A stretch of DNA of 64,000 nucleotides. Source: Hellea sp042093735. GTDB taxonomy: Bacteria > Pseudomonadota > Alphaproteobacteria > Caulobacterales > Maricaulaceae. The stretch is taken from the NCBI GenBank assembly GCA_042093735.1, contig JBELEM010000006.1, positions 5,473 through 69,472 of the forward strand. The letters are read 5' to 3'. The notes under the pieces are model-generated. The model had not been told where the DNA came from. It ran no database searches and worked only from the letters and a program-made list of their open reading frames with translations. The position numbers and the translations under genes are program-made. Position 1 is the stretch's first letter; each line of letters opens with the position of its first letter. Of the stretch, positions 25,100 to 35,193 are shown in pieces.

Positions 25100-26296
25100 A
25101 TGAGTACTGCAGAAGCATTGTTAGAGGGCGATGACCGCAACTTTACTATTAACTTTGGTCCCCAGCACCCGGCAGCGCACGGAGTTCTTCGTCTTGTTTT
25201 AGAATTGGAAGGTGAGGTTATTGAGCGTGTAGACCCTCATATCGGGTTGTTGCATCGTGGGACGGAAAAGCTCATTGAGCATAAAACTTACTTACAAGCG
25301 CTACCTTACTTTGATCGATTAGACTATGTGGCCCCTATGAATCAGGAACATGCTTTTTGTCTGGCCATTGAAAAGTTAATGGGTATTGATGTTCCAAGGC
25401 GGGCAAAATTTATAAGAGTTATATACTCCGAAATTGGCAGGGTGCTATCTCATATGCTAAATATTACCACGCAGGCAATGGATGTTGGCGCACTTACTCC
25501 GCCTGTTTGGGGCTTTGAGGAGCGAGAAAAGTTAATGGTTTTTTATGAGCGCGCTTGTGGTGCTAGAATGCATGCAATGTATTTTAGGCCGGGCGGAGTT
25601 CATCAAGACCTGCCGCAAAAGCTTATAGAAGATATATCACTATGGTGTAAGCAATTCCCTGAAAAATTAAACGATATAGAAACATTGTTAACTGGCAATA
25701 GAATCTTTAAGCAACGCAATGTTGATATTGGTGTTGTGTCCAGGCAAGATGCTTATAAATGGGGTTTTTCTGGTATTATGCTACGCGGTTCTGGTATTCC
25801 GTGGGACTTACGAAGAAATCAACCTTATGAAATATATTCAGAATTAGATTTTAAAATACCGTTGGGTAAAAATGGCGACTGCTACGACCGTTATTTATGC
25901 CGAGTTCAAGAGATGCACGAATCCGTTAAGATTATTCAGCAGTGTATAGATATGATGCCGGAAGGCCTGGTAATGTCAAAAGACAATAAGGTTACACCGC
26001 CACGAAGGTCAGAAATGAAGCAAAGTATGGAGTCACTTATTCATCACTTTAAGCTTTACACCGAAGGATTTCGTGTGCCGGAGGGTGAGACTTATTCTTG
26101 TGTAGAAGCGCCAAAGGGTGAGTTTGGGGTATACTTGGTTTCAGATGGAACAAATAAGCCTTACAGGTGTCACATACGTGCTCCTGGATTTCCGCATTTA
26201 GCTGCTATGGACCATCTAAATAAGGGTCATATGTTGGCTGATGTATCTGCTATATTGGGATCTCTTGATATAGTTTTTGGGGAGATTGATAGATGA
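25100..26296 (+). CDS. nuoD: NADH-quinone oxidoreductase subunit D
   Basis: The 49-kDa peripheral subunit that forms the quinone site together with NuoB. The 398-residue protein has NFGPQHPAAHGVLRL with the quinone-contacting His, HRGTEKLIEHKTYLQALPYFDRLDYVAPM with the Tyr of the headgroup site, and the C-terminal ILGSLDIVFGEIDR ending usual for NuoD. It overlaps nuoE by 4 bases (ATGA). Confidence 0.97.
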   Translation: MSTAEALLEGDDRNFTINFGPQHPAAHGVLRLVLELEGEVIERVDPHIGLLHRGTEKLIEHKTYLQALPYFDRLDYVAPMNQEHAFCLAIEKLMGIDVPRRAKFIRVIYSEIGRVLSHMLNITTQAMDVGALTPPVWGFEEREKLMVFYERACGARMHAMYFRPGGVHQDLPQKLIEDISLWCKQFPEKLNDIETLLTGNRIFKQRNVDIGVVSRQDAYKWGFSGIMLRGSGIPWDLRRNQPYEIYSELDFKIPLGKNGDCYDRYLCRVQEMHESVKIIQQCIDMMPEGLVMSKDNKVTPPRRSEMKQSMESLIHHFKLYTEGFRVPEGETYSCVEAPKGEFGVYLVSDGTNKPYRCHIRAPGFPHLAAMDHLNKGHMLADVSAILGSLDIVFGEIDR

Positions 26297-27159
26297 GTGC
26301 TAGACGACTATCTATAAGCCAGCCTTCTAGTTTTGAGCTATCTGATAGTGCTAATAAGGAAATTAATAAGTGGATTAAAAAATATCCTAAGGACCGCATA
26401 AGGTCTGCTTTAATACCGTCTCTATGGATAATTCAGAAAGACGCTGGTGGTTGGCTTCCTGAATTGGCTCTACGCACTATAGGTGATATGTTAGATATGG
26501 CATATATTCGTGTTTATGAAGTTGCAACATTCTATACCATGTTTAATTTAAAGCCTGTCGGTGTTAATTATGTTCAAATGTGCGGAACAACCCCATGTTG
26601 GCTCAGGGGTTCAGATGAGCTCAAGGGGCTTCTTAATCGAAAGATAGGAGAGCAGAATACTCTTTCTAATGACGGTAGATTTTCGTGGGTAGAAGTTGAG
26701 TGCTTGGGTTCATGCTCAAATGCACCTATGGTTCAAATATCTAATTCCACTGGTGATCATTACTATGAGGATTTAACTGCTGAAAGCCTGGAAAATATTC
26801 TTGATGAATTAGTAGCGGGGAAGCAGCCCCCGCAGGGCCCAAAGAATGGAAGATTTAGCTCTGAGCCACTAGGCGGAGCAATCGCTTTAAGTAAAGATTT
26901 ACCATCTAAAATCAATATATTAAATAAACTTCCTAATGCTGAAAAAGATACTAAGGTTAATTATTATGAATGGGATCCAAAGGCTAAGAGGGCTACGCGT
27001 AGAGGTTGGGTTGACCCTAAAAGAAAAGCTAATTCCGATCCAAAAAAGCGAAGTGGAAATCTTGGCCGAGACCTTACCGCAGGGCTGGTTGATGAAGCCC
27101 CTGACATCGCTAGGCCTAATCTTTCCACAAATACTAAAAGTAAGAAAGCTGGTAAATAA
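26293..27159 (+). CDS. nuoE: NADH-quinone oxidoreductase subunit E, with C-terminal extension
   Basis: The 24-kDa subunit that holds the [2Fe-2S] cluster N1a, bound by cysteines in QMCGTTPCWL and VECLGSCSNAPMV. The core ends near residue 175; another 110 residues follow that are rich in Lys, Pro and Asp (GRFSSEPLGGAIAL, RRGWVDPKRKANSDPKKR), giving 288 residues against about 160-220 in most NuoE. Extensions of this sort are seen in several alphaproteobacteria and have no known role. It overlaps both neighbours: nuoD by 4 bases and nuoF by 1. Confidence 0.95.
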   Translation: MSARRLSISQPSSFELSDSANKEINKWIKKYPKDRIRSALIPSLWIIQKDAGGWLPELALRTIGDMLDMAYIRVYEVATFYTMFNLKPVGVNYVQMCGTTPCWLRGSDELKGLLNRKIGEQNTLSNDGRFSWVEVECLGSCSNAPMVQISNSTGDHYYEDLTAESLENILDELVAGKQPPQGPKNGRFSSEPLGGAIALSKDLPSKINILNKLPNAEKDTKVNYYEWDPKAKRATRRGWVDPKRKANSDPKKRSGNLGRDLTAGLVDEAPDIARPNLSTNTKSKKAGK

Positions 27160-28466
27160 TGGTTGAGCTTCTTAAGGATGAGGACAGAGTTTTTCAGAAT
27201 CTTTATGGATTTAAGGATTGGGGCCTTGATTCTGCTCGTGATCGTGGAGCTTGGCTGGGTACATCGGCAATATTAGCTCAAGGTAAAGACTGGATAATTG
27301 ATCAAGTTAAATCTTCTGGCCTGAGAGGGCGTGGTGGGGCTGGCTTTCCTACTGGCTTAAAGTGGTCATTCATGCCAAAAGACGTTGGTAATCGTCCGCA
27401 TTACTTAGTTGTAAATGCTGATGAGTCTGAGCCTGGTTCTTGTAAGGACCGTGATATTCTAAGACATGAGCCACACTTGTTGATTGAAGGTTGTTTGGTT
27501 GCAGCATATGCGATGCAGGCCCATGTGTGTTATATTTATGTGAGGGGTGAATATATACAGGAGAGGAACAGACTTGATGAGGCCATTAAGCAAGCTTATG
27601 CGGCTGGTTTGGTGGGAAAGAATGCATGTGGAACTGGCTGGGATTTTGATATCTACATGCATCATGGGGCAGGGGCATATATTTGCGGAGAAGAAACAGC
27701 TCTACTAGAGTCGTTAGAAGGCAAGAAGGGGCAGCCCCGTCTTAAACCACCATTTCCAGCTGGGGCTGGTTTATATGGTTGCCCTACAACAGTAAATAAT
27801 GTTGAATCAATCTCAGTAGTGCCCACTATATTAAGAAGGGGTGTTGATTGGTGGACTCAGTTTGGACGAGAAAATAATAAGGGAACTAAAGTTTTTTCAA
27901 TTTCCGGCCATGTAAATAACCCGTGTAATATTGAAGAGGCTTTGTCTATTCCTATGCGGACTTTATTAGAAACTTATGCTGGAGGAGTTAGGGGCGGCTG
28001 GGATAACCTCAAGTGCGTTATACCTGGCGGATCTTCGGTGCCTTTATTGCCTAAAGAAATATGCGACACGGTTTTGATGGATTTTGATGCTCTTCGTGAA
28101 AACCAATCTGGATTAGGAACAGCAGCAGTTATTGTGATGGACAAGTCAACAGACGTAATAAAAGCCATAGCTCGATTAAGTTATTTTTATAAGCACGAGA
28201 GCTGCGGTCAGTGCACTCCTTGTAGAGAGGGTACTGGCTGGATGTGGAGAGTAATGGAGCGCATGGTTAGGGGTGAAGCTGATACATCTGAAATTGATAT
28301 GCTTTTATCAGTGTCAAAGCAAGTCGAGGGGCACACAATTTGTGCTTTGGGCGATGCTGCTGCTTGGCCAATTCAGGGCCTAATCAGGCATTTTCGTCAT
28401 GAAATAGAAGACCGTATCGATAATTATAGAGCCAATAAGCCCGTATTTGTTCAAGCGGCAGAGTAA
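27159..28466 (+). CDS. nuoF: NADH-quinone oxidoreductase subunit F
   Basis: The 51-kDa subunit that binds NADH and FMN and starts electron transfer. GLRGRGGAGFPTGLKWSFMP is the glycine-rich nucleotide loop, GAGAYICGEETALLESLEGKKGQPRLKPPFPA the FMN region, and SCGQCTPCREG with a later Cys (HTICALGDAAAWP) binds cluster N3. The 435-residue length is standard. Confidence 0.97.
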   Translation: MVELLKDEDRVFQNLYGFKDWGLDSARDRGAWLGTSAILAQGKDWIIDQVKSSGLRGRGGAGFPTGLKWSFMPKDVGNRPHYLVVNADESEPGSCKDRDILRHEPHLLIEGCLVAAYAMQAHVCYIYVRGEYIQERNRLDEAIKQAYAAGLVGKNACGTGWDFDIYMHHGAGAYICGEETALLESLEGKKGQPRLKPPFPAGAGLYGCPTTVNNVESISVVPTILRRGVDWWTQFGRENNKGTKVFSISGHVNNPCNIEEALSIPMRTLLETYAGGVRGGWDNLKCVIPGGSSVPLLPKEICDTVLMDFDALRENQSGLGTAAVIVMDKSTDVIKAIARLSYFYKHESCGQCTPCREGTGWMWRVMERMVRGEADTSEIDMLLSVSKQVEGHTICALGDAAAWPIQGLIRHFRHEIEDRIDNYRANKPVFVQAAE

Positions 28467-28469
28467 GAT

Positions 28470-30578
28470 ATGTCTAAATTTCGTAAAATCAATATAGATG
28501 GAACAGAGTATGAGGTTCCGGGTGAATATACATTGATGCAAGCTTGTGAGGAGGCTGCAGGTGTAGAAATACCTCGTTTCTGTTATCATGAAAGGCTCAG
28601 TGTGGCTGGTAACTGCCGAATGTGTCTAGTTGAGTGGGTAGGGGCTCCTAAACCACAGGCTTCTTGCGCTTTAACTGTTAATGACTTAAGGCCTAACCGA
28701 GACGGAACTCCCGCAAACATTCGAACAAACTCTGAAACGGTAAAAAAAGCTCGTGAAGGCGTGATGGAATTTTTATTAATAAACCACCCTTTAGATTGCC
28801 CTATTTGTGATCAAGGTGGAGAGTGCGATCTTCAAGATCAGGCAATGGCCTATGGACGAGACTCTGCACGTTTTGATGAAAATAAGAGGGCAGTTGACGA
28901 TAAAAATATGGGTCCTTTGGTCAATACAATTATGAATCGCTGTATCCAATGTACGCGCTGTGTAAGATTTATTACAGAGGTTGCGGGAGTGGAAGAAATT
29001 GGGTTGGCTTCAAGGGGTGAAGATGCTGAGATTACAACATATTTAGAGCAGTCCTTATCCTCTGAACTCTCAGGAAATGTAATTGATCTTTGTCCAGTTG
29101 GAGCTTTAACATCAAAGCCATACGCCTTCAATGCTAGGCCCTGGGAGTTAGATAGTGTGGAGTCTGTAGACTTGATGGATGCTGTTGGCTCAAATATACG
29201 CATAGATAGCCGTGCCGGGGCCGTTCTAAGAATTATGCCAGTAATCAACGATTCTATAAATGAAGAGTGGATAACAGATAAAGCTAGATTTAATTGGGAT
29301 GGCTTGTCTCGTCAGAGACTTGATAGGCCTTATATTAGAGAAAACGGTAAACTTAGGGTTGCTGAATGGGATGAAGCGCTGAGTCTGGCTGCTGAAAAAC
29401 TCTCAGGTGACCCGCGTAAAATTGCAGCTATTGTTGGAGACCTTTGTGATGCTGAATCCATGAAAGCTTTAAAAGACTTGATGGTCAGTTTAGATGTTAA
29501 AAACATGGATTGTAGACAGGATGGCATGACTATCGGTTCTGATCATAGAGAGTCCTACATTTTTAATTCTACCATAAATGGGATAGAAGATTCTGATGCA
29601 ATCCTAATAATAGGCTCAAACCCCAGATTAGAGGCTTCACTCGTTAACACACGTATTAGAAAGTCATGGTTAGCAGGTAAGACAACTATAGCTCTTGTGG
29701 GGGAATTTTGTGATTTAACATATGATTTTGAGCATCTCGGAACAAAGCCTTCTGATGTATTAAAGTTAAGTAAGGGTAGAAGCGGTTTTTCTAAAACATT
29801 TAAGGAAGCAAAGAGGCCTTCTATTATAATAGGCACTGGAATATTAAATCGCAAAGACACTGAAAAAATATTGAATTATATCAATATTTTGGGATCTAAG
29901 TCTAACTTAATAACAGCCCAATGGAATGGTTATAATATACTCCATACCGCAGCATCGCGCGTTGCTGGATTAGATATGAAATTTCTTCCAGGGGATAAAG
30001 GGTTGGGCACAAAACAAATAATAGAAGCCTCCAAAAGTGGTGATATTGAAACATTATTCTTACTCGGTGCTGATGAGCTTGAAACCTCTAGTTTAAAGGA
30101 AACATTTGTAATTTATCAGGGTAGCCACGGCGATGCTAGTGCTCATGTTGCTGACATAATCCTACCAGGTGCTTCTTATGCCGAGAAAAGTGGAATTTAT
30201 GTTAATTTGGAGGGCAGAGTGCAACTCGGAATGCCTTCTGTTAACCCCAAGGGCCAGGCTAAAGAAGATTGGTCCATTATCAGGGCTTTATCGGGTCATT
30301 TAAGAAAAGTATTACCTTATGATAATTTAGACGCATTGCGATCGAAGCTTTTTCAGGATCATCCATCATTTTCAGGAATAGGTTATATTGAAAAACCAGC
30401 TAACTCAAATAATTTGGATTTTCTGCCACAAAGGGTCATTAAGGATTCAGAAGATGTACCATTTATAAATCCTATTTGCGATTTTTATATGACAAATCCA
30501 ATATTACGTGCATCGAATGTTATGGCTGAATGTTCATCTATTGCTGATAGTCTGGATATGACAGAGGCGGCAGAATAA
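28470..30578 (+). CDS. nuoG: NADH-quinone oxidoreductase subunit G
   Basis: The 75-kDa subunit carrying one [2Fe-2S] and two [4Fe-4S] clusters. Ligands are in RFCYHERLSVAGNCRMCLVEW, the His-type site HPLDCPICDQGGECDLQD, and CIQCTRCVRF with a late Cys in DLCPVGALTSKPYAF. Residues from about 250 form the molybdopterin-oxidoreductase-like domain, which has lost the cofactor in complex I. 702 residues is the usual mitochondrial/alphaproteobacterial size. It overlaps nuoH by one base. Confidence 0.97.
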   Translation: MSKFRKINIDGTEYEVPGEYTLMQACEEAAGVEIPRFCYHERLSVAGNCRMCLVEWVGAPKPQASCALTVNDLRPNRDGTPANIRTNSETVKKAREGVMEFLLINHPLDCPICDQGGECDLQDQAMAYGRDSARFDENKRAVDDKNMGPLVNTIMNRCIQCTRCVRFITEVAGVEEIGLASRGEDAEITTYLEQSLSSELSGNVIDLCPVGALTSKPYAFNARPWELDSVESVDLMDAVGSNIRIDSRAGAVLRIMPVINDSINEEWITDKARFNWDGLSRQRLDRPYIRENGKLRVAEWDEALSLAAEKLSGDPRKIAAIVGDLCDAESMKALKDLMVSLDVKNMDCRQDGMTIGSDHRESYIFNSTINGIEDSDAILIIGSNPRLEASLVNTRIRKSWLAGKTTIALVGEFCDLTYDFEHLGTKPSDVLKLSKGRSGFSKTFKEAKRPSIIIGTGILNRKDTEKILNYINILGSKSNLITAQWNGYNILHTAASRVAGLDMKFLPGDKGLGTKQIIEASKSGDIETLFLLGADELETSSLKETFVIYQGSHGDASAHVADIILPGASYAEKSGIYVNLEGRVQLGMPSVNPKGQAKEDWSIIRALSGHLRKVLPYDNLDALRSKLFQDHPSFSGIGYIEKPANSNNLDFLPQRVIKDSEDVPFINPICDFYMTNPILRASNVMAECSSIADSLDMTEAAE

Positions 30579-31660
30579 TGATTACATCATTAATATTTTT
30601 TTGGTCTGATCTGTCACCAATGATGTGGTTTGGTTTAAAGCTTGCTCAGGTTGCAGCTTTTGTATTAATCTTATCTGTAATATTAGCTTTTTTAATTTTA
30701 ATGGATCGTAAAGTTTGGGCTGCAGTTCAGATGCGCAGGGGCCCAAATGTAGTTGGTCCGTTTGGGCTATTACAGTCATTTGCGGATTTACTAAAGTTTG
30801 TATTCAAGGAAATCATAATTCCTGCTGGGTCAGACAAATCATTATTTATACTTGCACCATTGATCACTCTGATAATGGCATTCCTGGCTTGGGCTGTTGT
30901 GCCAATTGCGCCGGGATGGGTTATGTCAGACATAAATGTTGGTGTCCTTTATGTATTGGCAATATCCTCGCTAGGTGTATATGGTATTATAATAGGTGGG
31001 TGGGCGTCAAATTCCAAGTATCCATTCATGGGGGCTTTGCGATCTACAGCCCAAATGATTTCTTATGAAGTTTCCATAGGCTTTATTATACTGACTGTGG
31101 TTTTTCTTGCAGGATCAATGAACCTCAGTGTGATTGTAAACTCGCAAGCTGGTGGATTTTATAATTGGAATATGTTCCGTTTTAATCCCTATAATACTTA
31201 TGGTTGGTGGAATTTATTACTGTTTCCTATTATGTTTTACATGGGGATACTTTTTTTCGTATCTGCATTAGCAGAAACAAACAGACCTCCCTTTGACCTT
31301 CCCGAGGCCGAGTCTGAATTAGTTGCAGGATTTATGGTTGAATATTCATCTACACCTTATTTGCTGTTTATGTTCGGTGAATATCTAAACATGACACTAA
31401 TGTGTGCTATGTTTACTATTTTATTTTTGGGAGGCTGGGGCGCTCCTGTCGATATAGGGGTTCAGTTTATACCGCCTGTTTTTTGGTTTATGGCTAAATG
31501 TCTTTTTATGTTTTTTATGTTTGCTATGGTAAAGGCTATAGTTCCTAGGTATCGTTATGACCAACTTATGCGCCTTGGCTGGAAAGTCTTTTTACCAGTT
31601 TCATTAGTTTCGGTAGTTATAGTTTCAACAATAGTTGTTTTTGTGGGTGGTGCTTCTTAA
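30578..31660 (+). CDS. nuoH: NADH-quinone oxidoreductase subunit H
   Basis: Membrane subunit (ND1) that forms the quinone entry channel; about eight helices in 360 residues. Diagnostic stretches are MDRKVWAAVQMRRGPNVVGPFGLLQSFADLLKF, LRSTAQMISYEVSIGF and SALAETNRPPFDLPEAESELVAGFMVEYSS, whose acidic residues sit on the quinone/proton path. It overlaps nuoI by one base. Confidence 0.97.
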   Translation: MITSLIFFWSDLSPMMWFGLKLAQVAAFVLILSVILAFLILMDRKVWAAVQMRRGPNVVGPFGLLQSFADLLKFVFKEIIIPAGSDKSLFILAPLITLIMAFLAWAVVPIAPGWVMSDINVGVLYVLAISSLGVYGIIIGGWASNSKYPFMGALRSTAQMISYEVSIGFIILTVVFLAGSMNLSVIVNSQAGGFYNWNMFRFNPYNTYGWWNLLLFPIMFYMGILFFVSALAETNRPPFDLPEAESELVAGFMVEYSSTPYLLFMFGEYLNMTLMCAMFTILFLGGWGAPVDIGVQFIPPVFWFMAKCLFMFFMFAMVKAIVPRYRYDQLMRLGWKVFLPVSLVSVVIVSTIVVFVGGAS

Positions 31661-32151
31661 TGATTAATAGAATTAAATTTGTAATTAGGGGTGCTCTTTT
31701 ATTAGATTTTATTTCTGCTTTTTGGTTGGCATTGAAATATTTTTTTAGACCAAAAGTTACTATTAATTATCCATTTGAAAAAGGCCCTCTTTCTCCCAGA
31801 TTTAGAGGTGAGCACGCATTACGCCGTTACCCTTCAGGAGAGGAAAGGTGTATAGCTTGCAAACTGTGTGAAGCTATTTGCCCTGCACAAGCTATTACTA
31901 TTGAAGCCGAGCCGCGTGAGGATGGTTCAAGAAGAACAACTCGGTATGACATAGACATGGTTAAATGTATTTACTGTGGATTATGTCAAGAAGCTTGTCC
32001 AGTAGACGCTATTGTAGAGGGTCCAAATTATGAATTCGCTACAGAAACTCGCGAAGAACTTTACTATGATAAAGAAAAATTACTAGCTAATGGTGATAGG
32101 TGGGAAACTCAGATCGCAAAAAATCTTAGATTAGATGCGCCATACCGCTAA
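31660..32151 (+). CDS. nuoI: NADH-quinone oxidoreductase subunit I
   Basis: The 23-kDa ferredoxin-like subunit (163 residues) with two [4Fe-4S] clusters, N6a and N6b. The two CxxCxxCxxxCP motifs are CIACKLCEAICPAQAI and CIYCGLCQEACPVDAI. The N-terminal amphipathic helix anchors it on the membrane arm and GEHALRRYPSGEERC precedes the first cluster. Confidence 0.98.
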   Translation: MINRIKFVIRGALLLDFISAFWLALKYFFRPKVTINYPFEKGPLSPRFRGEHALRRYPSGEERCIACKLCEAICPAQAITIEAEPREDGSRRTTRYDIDMVKCIYCGLCQEACPVDAIVEGPNYEFATETREELYYDKEKLLANGDRWETQIAKNLRLDAPYR

Positions 32152-32174
32152 TATTTTTATAAGGGAAAGCAACC

Positions 32175-32774
32175 GTGTTAACAGTTATATCATTCTATTT
32201 ACTTGCATTTATATCGATTGCATCTGCTTTTATGGTAGTAGCCTCTAAAAATCCTGTTCATTCTGTTATGTATCTCATTCTCACATTCTTTAGTGCTGCA
32301 GGATTGTTTATTTTGATGGGTGCTGAGTTTTTAGCCTTACTGATAATTATGGTTTATGTGGGTGCTGTTGCTGTACTATTCCTGTTTGTGGTAATGATGC
32401 TTGATGTTGATTTTGTCGAATTAAAGCAAGGTTTTCTAAGTTACCTTCCAGTTGGGGTGCTGGTGGCAGTAATTCTACTTCTAGAAATGTTGATGGTTGG
32501 TGCTGCATACTTAGCGGGAGAAACAAAAACAGTTGTCGTTAGGGATGCAGGTATCTCTAATCTGGAGGCATTTGGTCAAGTTCTTTATACAGATTATGCA
32601 GGAGTTTTTGAGGCGGCTGGATTTGTTCTCTTGGTTGCTATGATTGGAGCAATTGTTTTAACACTTCGTAAAAGAGATGGGGTGAGAAAACAGATACCAT
32701 TTGAACAGATTAGTCGTACAAAAGAAACAGGACTTAAAGTGGTTGATATTGAACCCGGTGTAGGAATTGAATAA
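32175..32774 (+). CDS. nuoJ: NADH-quinone oxidoreductase subunit J
   Basis: Membrane subunit (ND6), 199 residues, with five predicted helices; KNPVHSVMYLILTFFSAAGLFILMGAEFLALLIIMVYVGAVAVLFLFVVMML contains the pi-bulge helix of the family. Start is GTG 32175 with AAGGGA 8 bases upstream. It abuts nuoK by a one-base overlap. Confidence 0.96.
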   Translation: MLTVISFYLLAFISIASAFMVVASKNPVHSVMYLILTFFSAAGLFILMGAEFLALLIIMVYVGAVAVLFLFVVMMLDVDFVELKQGFLSYLPVGVLVAVILLLEMLMVGAAYLAGETKTVVVRDAGISNLEAFGQVLYTDYAGVFEAAGFVLLVAMIGAIVLTLRKRDGVRKQIPFEQISRTKETGLKVVDIEPGVGIE

Positions 32775-33100
32775 TGATTATTGGGCTTTCTCACTATCTG
32801 GCTGTTGCCGCAATTCTTTTCACAATTGGTGTCTTTGGGATATTTGTAAACCGTAAAAATGTTATTGTAATACTAATGTGTATTGAGCTCATTTTATTAG
32901 CGGTTAATATAAATTTTGTATCTTTTTCTACACATATGACAGATGCCGTCGGAAGTAATCCAATGGCTGGTCAAGTTTTTGCACTCTTTATTCTGACGGT
33001 GGCTGCAGCTGAGGCTGCTGTTGGTCTGGCAATTCTGGTTGTTTATTTCCGTAACAGAGGAAATATCAATGTTGAAAATATTGATTTGATGAAGGGATAG
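32774..33100 (+). CDS. nuoK: NADH-quinone oxidoreductase subunit K
   Basis: Membrane subunit (ND4L) of 108 residues with three helices. GLSHYLAVAAILFTIGVFGIFVNRKNVIVILMCIELILLAVNINFV includes the conserved membrane glutamate (CIELIL) used in proton pumping; a second one lies in AAAEAAVGLAILV. Confidence 0.97.
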   Translation: MIIGLSHYLAVAAILFTIGVFGIFVNRKNVIVILMCIELILLAVNINFVSFSTHMTDAVGSNPMAGQVFALFILTVAAAEAAVGLAILVVYFRNRGNINVENIDLMKG

Positions 33101-33101
33101 A

Positions 33102-35189
33102 GTGTTGCTTTATCATGTAATTATATTTGCTCCACTAATTGGTGCATTGATCGCCGGAACCGCTGGTACAAAATTTGGTCGTAACATTCTAAATGAAAAA
33201 TTATGCATGGTTTTGACGACCAGTTTTTTATTCACATCTGCTGCACTCTCATGGGTATCGCTTGTTAAAGTGGGTATTAGTCACGAAGCTGTCGATATTA
33301 AAGTACTACGGTGGATAGACGTTGGTGACTTTAAAGCAGATTGGGCATTTAAAATAGATACGCTCACAGCAGTAATGCTGGTGGTTGTAAACTCAGTATC
33401 AGCTTTAGTTCACTTATATAGCTGGGGTTATATGAGTAATGATAATTATAAACCACGCTTCTTTTCGTATTTATCTTTGTTTACATTTGCTATGTTGATG
33501 CTTGTTACCTCTAATAACTTCATTCAACTTTTCTTTGGATGGGAAGGTGTTGGCTTGGCTTCTTATCTGTTAATTGGATACTACTTTAAGAAAGATACCG
33601 CTAACGCAGCTTCGATTAAAGCTTTTGTAACAAATAGAGTGGGTGATGTTGGTCTTGCTTTGGGTGTTATGACGGTTTTTTTAGTTTTTGGTTCAGTTAA
33701 TTTTGATACTGTTTTTAGCTCAATTATTGAGAATAGTGATAGAAGACTTTCATTTTTATCATTTGAAATTAATGCATTGGAACTAATTGCCGCTCTACTA
33801 TTTATCGGTGCTATGGGTAAATCTGCGCAGTTTTTACTACATGTCTGGTTGCCCGATGCAATGGAAGGACCAACCCCTGTTTCAGCTTTAATCCACGCTG
33901 CTACAATGGTGACAGCTGGAGTATTTTTGATTTGTCGTACATCAGCAATATATGATGCTGCACCTATTACATCTGGTTTCATAACTGCAATTGGGGCTTT
34001 CACTGCTTTTTTTGCTGCGAGTGTAGCTTTAGTTCAAAATGATATAAAGAGAGTTATTGCTTACTCAACTTGCTCTCAGTTGGGTTACATGTTTTTCGCT
34101 GCTGGAGTGGGTGCTTATAATGCTGCAATGTTTCATTTGTTTACACATGCTTTTTTCAAGGCTCTGCTTTTTTTATGCGCAGGTTCAGTCATCCACGCCA
34201 TGCATCATGAACAAGATATGAGGAAAATGGGAGGTATTTGGAAAAAAGTTCCTTTTACTTATGTAGCTATGATAATAGGTACTTTAGCCATCACAGGGAT
34301 AGGTATTCCAGGTACTAAAATTGGGTTTGCGGGATTTTTCTCAAAAGATGCCATTATAGAAGCTGCCTATACCGCGGGAGCAATAGGTGCAAGTGACTCA
34401 GCTACCTTTGCGTTTTGGATTGGAATTATTGCTGCTTTCATGACCGCTTTCTACAGCTGGCGTCTGATATTTATGACCTTTAATGGTAATTACAGAGGCG
34501 ATCAGAAGACTTATGACCATGCGCATGAGAGCCCTCTGAATATGTTAGTTCCATTAGGCTTATTATCTGTCGGTGCGATAATCGCTGGTGTTCTGTTTTA
34601 TTCTAAGTTTATGGGTAATTATGGTGATTTTTGGAATGGCTCACTAGTAATGGACCATTCAGATCACCATGTCAGTATGTCCACAGAAAATCTATATGCT
34701 GCTGCTGAGGTATCAGTGTTAACTGGAATTGAAGCTACTAAACACAGCGGTATATTTGGATGGTTGTTTAATTTAGTTCATGGATATCCTTTCTGGGTAT
34801 TGTTGTTGCCACTTTTAGTATCTATTTCAGGATTTTCACTGGCATTTCTAATGTACATGCGTGGTGGGGGTGCATCAAAGCATATTAGTTATATTGAAGA
34901 TAATGGTGGTTCACCTTTATACAACTTCCTTCTAAACAAATGGTATATCGATGAGGTTTATGAAATTATTTTTGTAAAGTGGGTCAGAAAAATGGGAGAT
35001 ATTTTCTGGAAAATAGGGGATCAAAAAATAATTGACGGTTTTGGCCCCAACGGAATTTCTTTGGCAGTTTCCCGTACTTCAAAACGTCTTTCAAAATTAC
35101 AATCAGGTTATCTATACCATTATGCTTTTTTTATGTTATTGGGCGTCGCATTGATAGTAATCGTGGTGTTTAGTAAGGTAGGGGGCTAG
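33102..35189 (+). CDS. nuoL: NADH-quinone oxidoreductase subunit L
   Basis: The distal antiporter-like subunit (ND5), 695 residues, with about 15-16 helices and the long lateral helix near the C-terminus. FFGWEGVGLASYLLIGYYF holds the conserved membrane Glu, HVWLPDAMEGPTPVSALIHAATMVTAGVFL is the antiporter signature, and Lys residues sit in the discontinuous helices. The start is GTG 33102 right after the nuoK stop; a TTG follows immediately, so the initiating codon is slightly uncertain. Confidence 0.96.
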   Translation: MLLYHVIIFAPLIGALIAGTAGTKFGRNILNEKLCMVLTTSFLFTSAALSWVSLVKVGISHEAVDIKVLRWIDVGDFKADWAFKIDTLTAVMLVVVNSVSALVHLYSWGYMSNDNYKPRFFSYLSLFTFAMLMLVTSNNFIQLFFGWEGVGLASYLLIGYYFKKDTANAASIKAFVTNRVGDVGLALGVMTVFLVFGSVNFDTVFSSIIENSDRRLSFLSFEINALELIAALLFIGAMGKSAQFLLHVWLPDAMEGPTPVSALIHAATMVTAGVFLICRTSAIYDAAPITSGFITAIGAFTAFFAASVALVQNDIKRVIAYSTCSQLGYMFFAAGVGAYNAAMFHLFTHAFFKALLFLCAGSVIHAMHHEQDMRKMGGIWKKVPFTYVAMIIGTLAITGIGIPGTKIGFAGFFSKDAIIEAAYTAGAIGASDSATFAFWIGIIAAFMTAFYSWRLIFMTFNGNYRGDQKTYDHAHESPLNMLVPLGLLSVGAIIAGVLFYSKFMGNYGDFWNGSLVMDHSDHHVSMSTENLYAAAEVSVLTGIEATKHSGIFGWLFNLVHGYPFWVLLLPLLVSISGFSLAFLMYMRGGGASKHISYIEDNGGSPLYNFLLNKWYIDEVYEIIFVKWVRKMGDIFWKIGDQKIIDGFGPNGISLAVSRTSKRLSKLQSGYLYHYAFFMLLGVALIVIVVFSKVGG

Positions 35190-35193
35190 TAAT

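Noticed and set aside
28850..29248. 132-codon minus-strand frame inside nuoG
   Set aside because: Antisense shadow of a well-supported gene, with Ser/Thr-rich translation and no ribosome site; the same holds for other long antisense frames in rnj (39983-40411), nuoL (33581-34003) and coaX (39115-39576).
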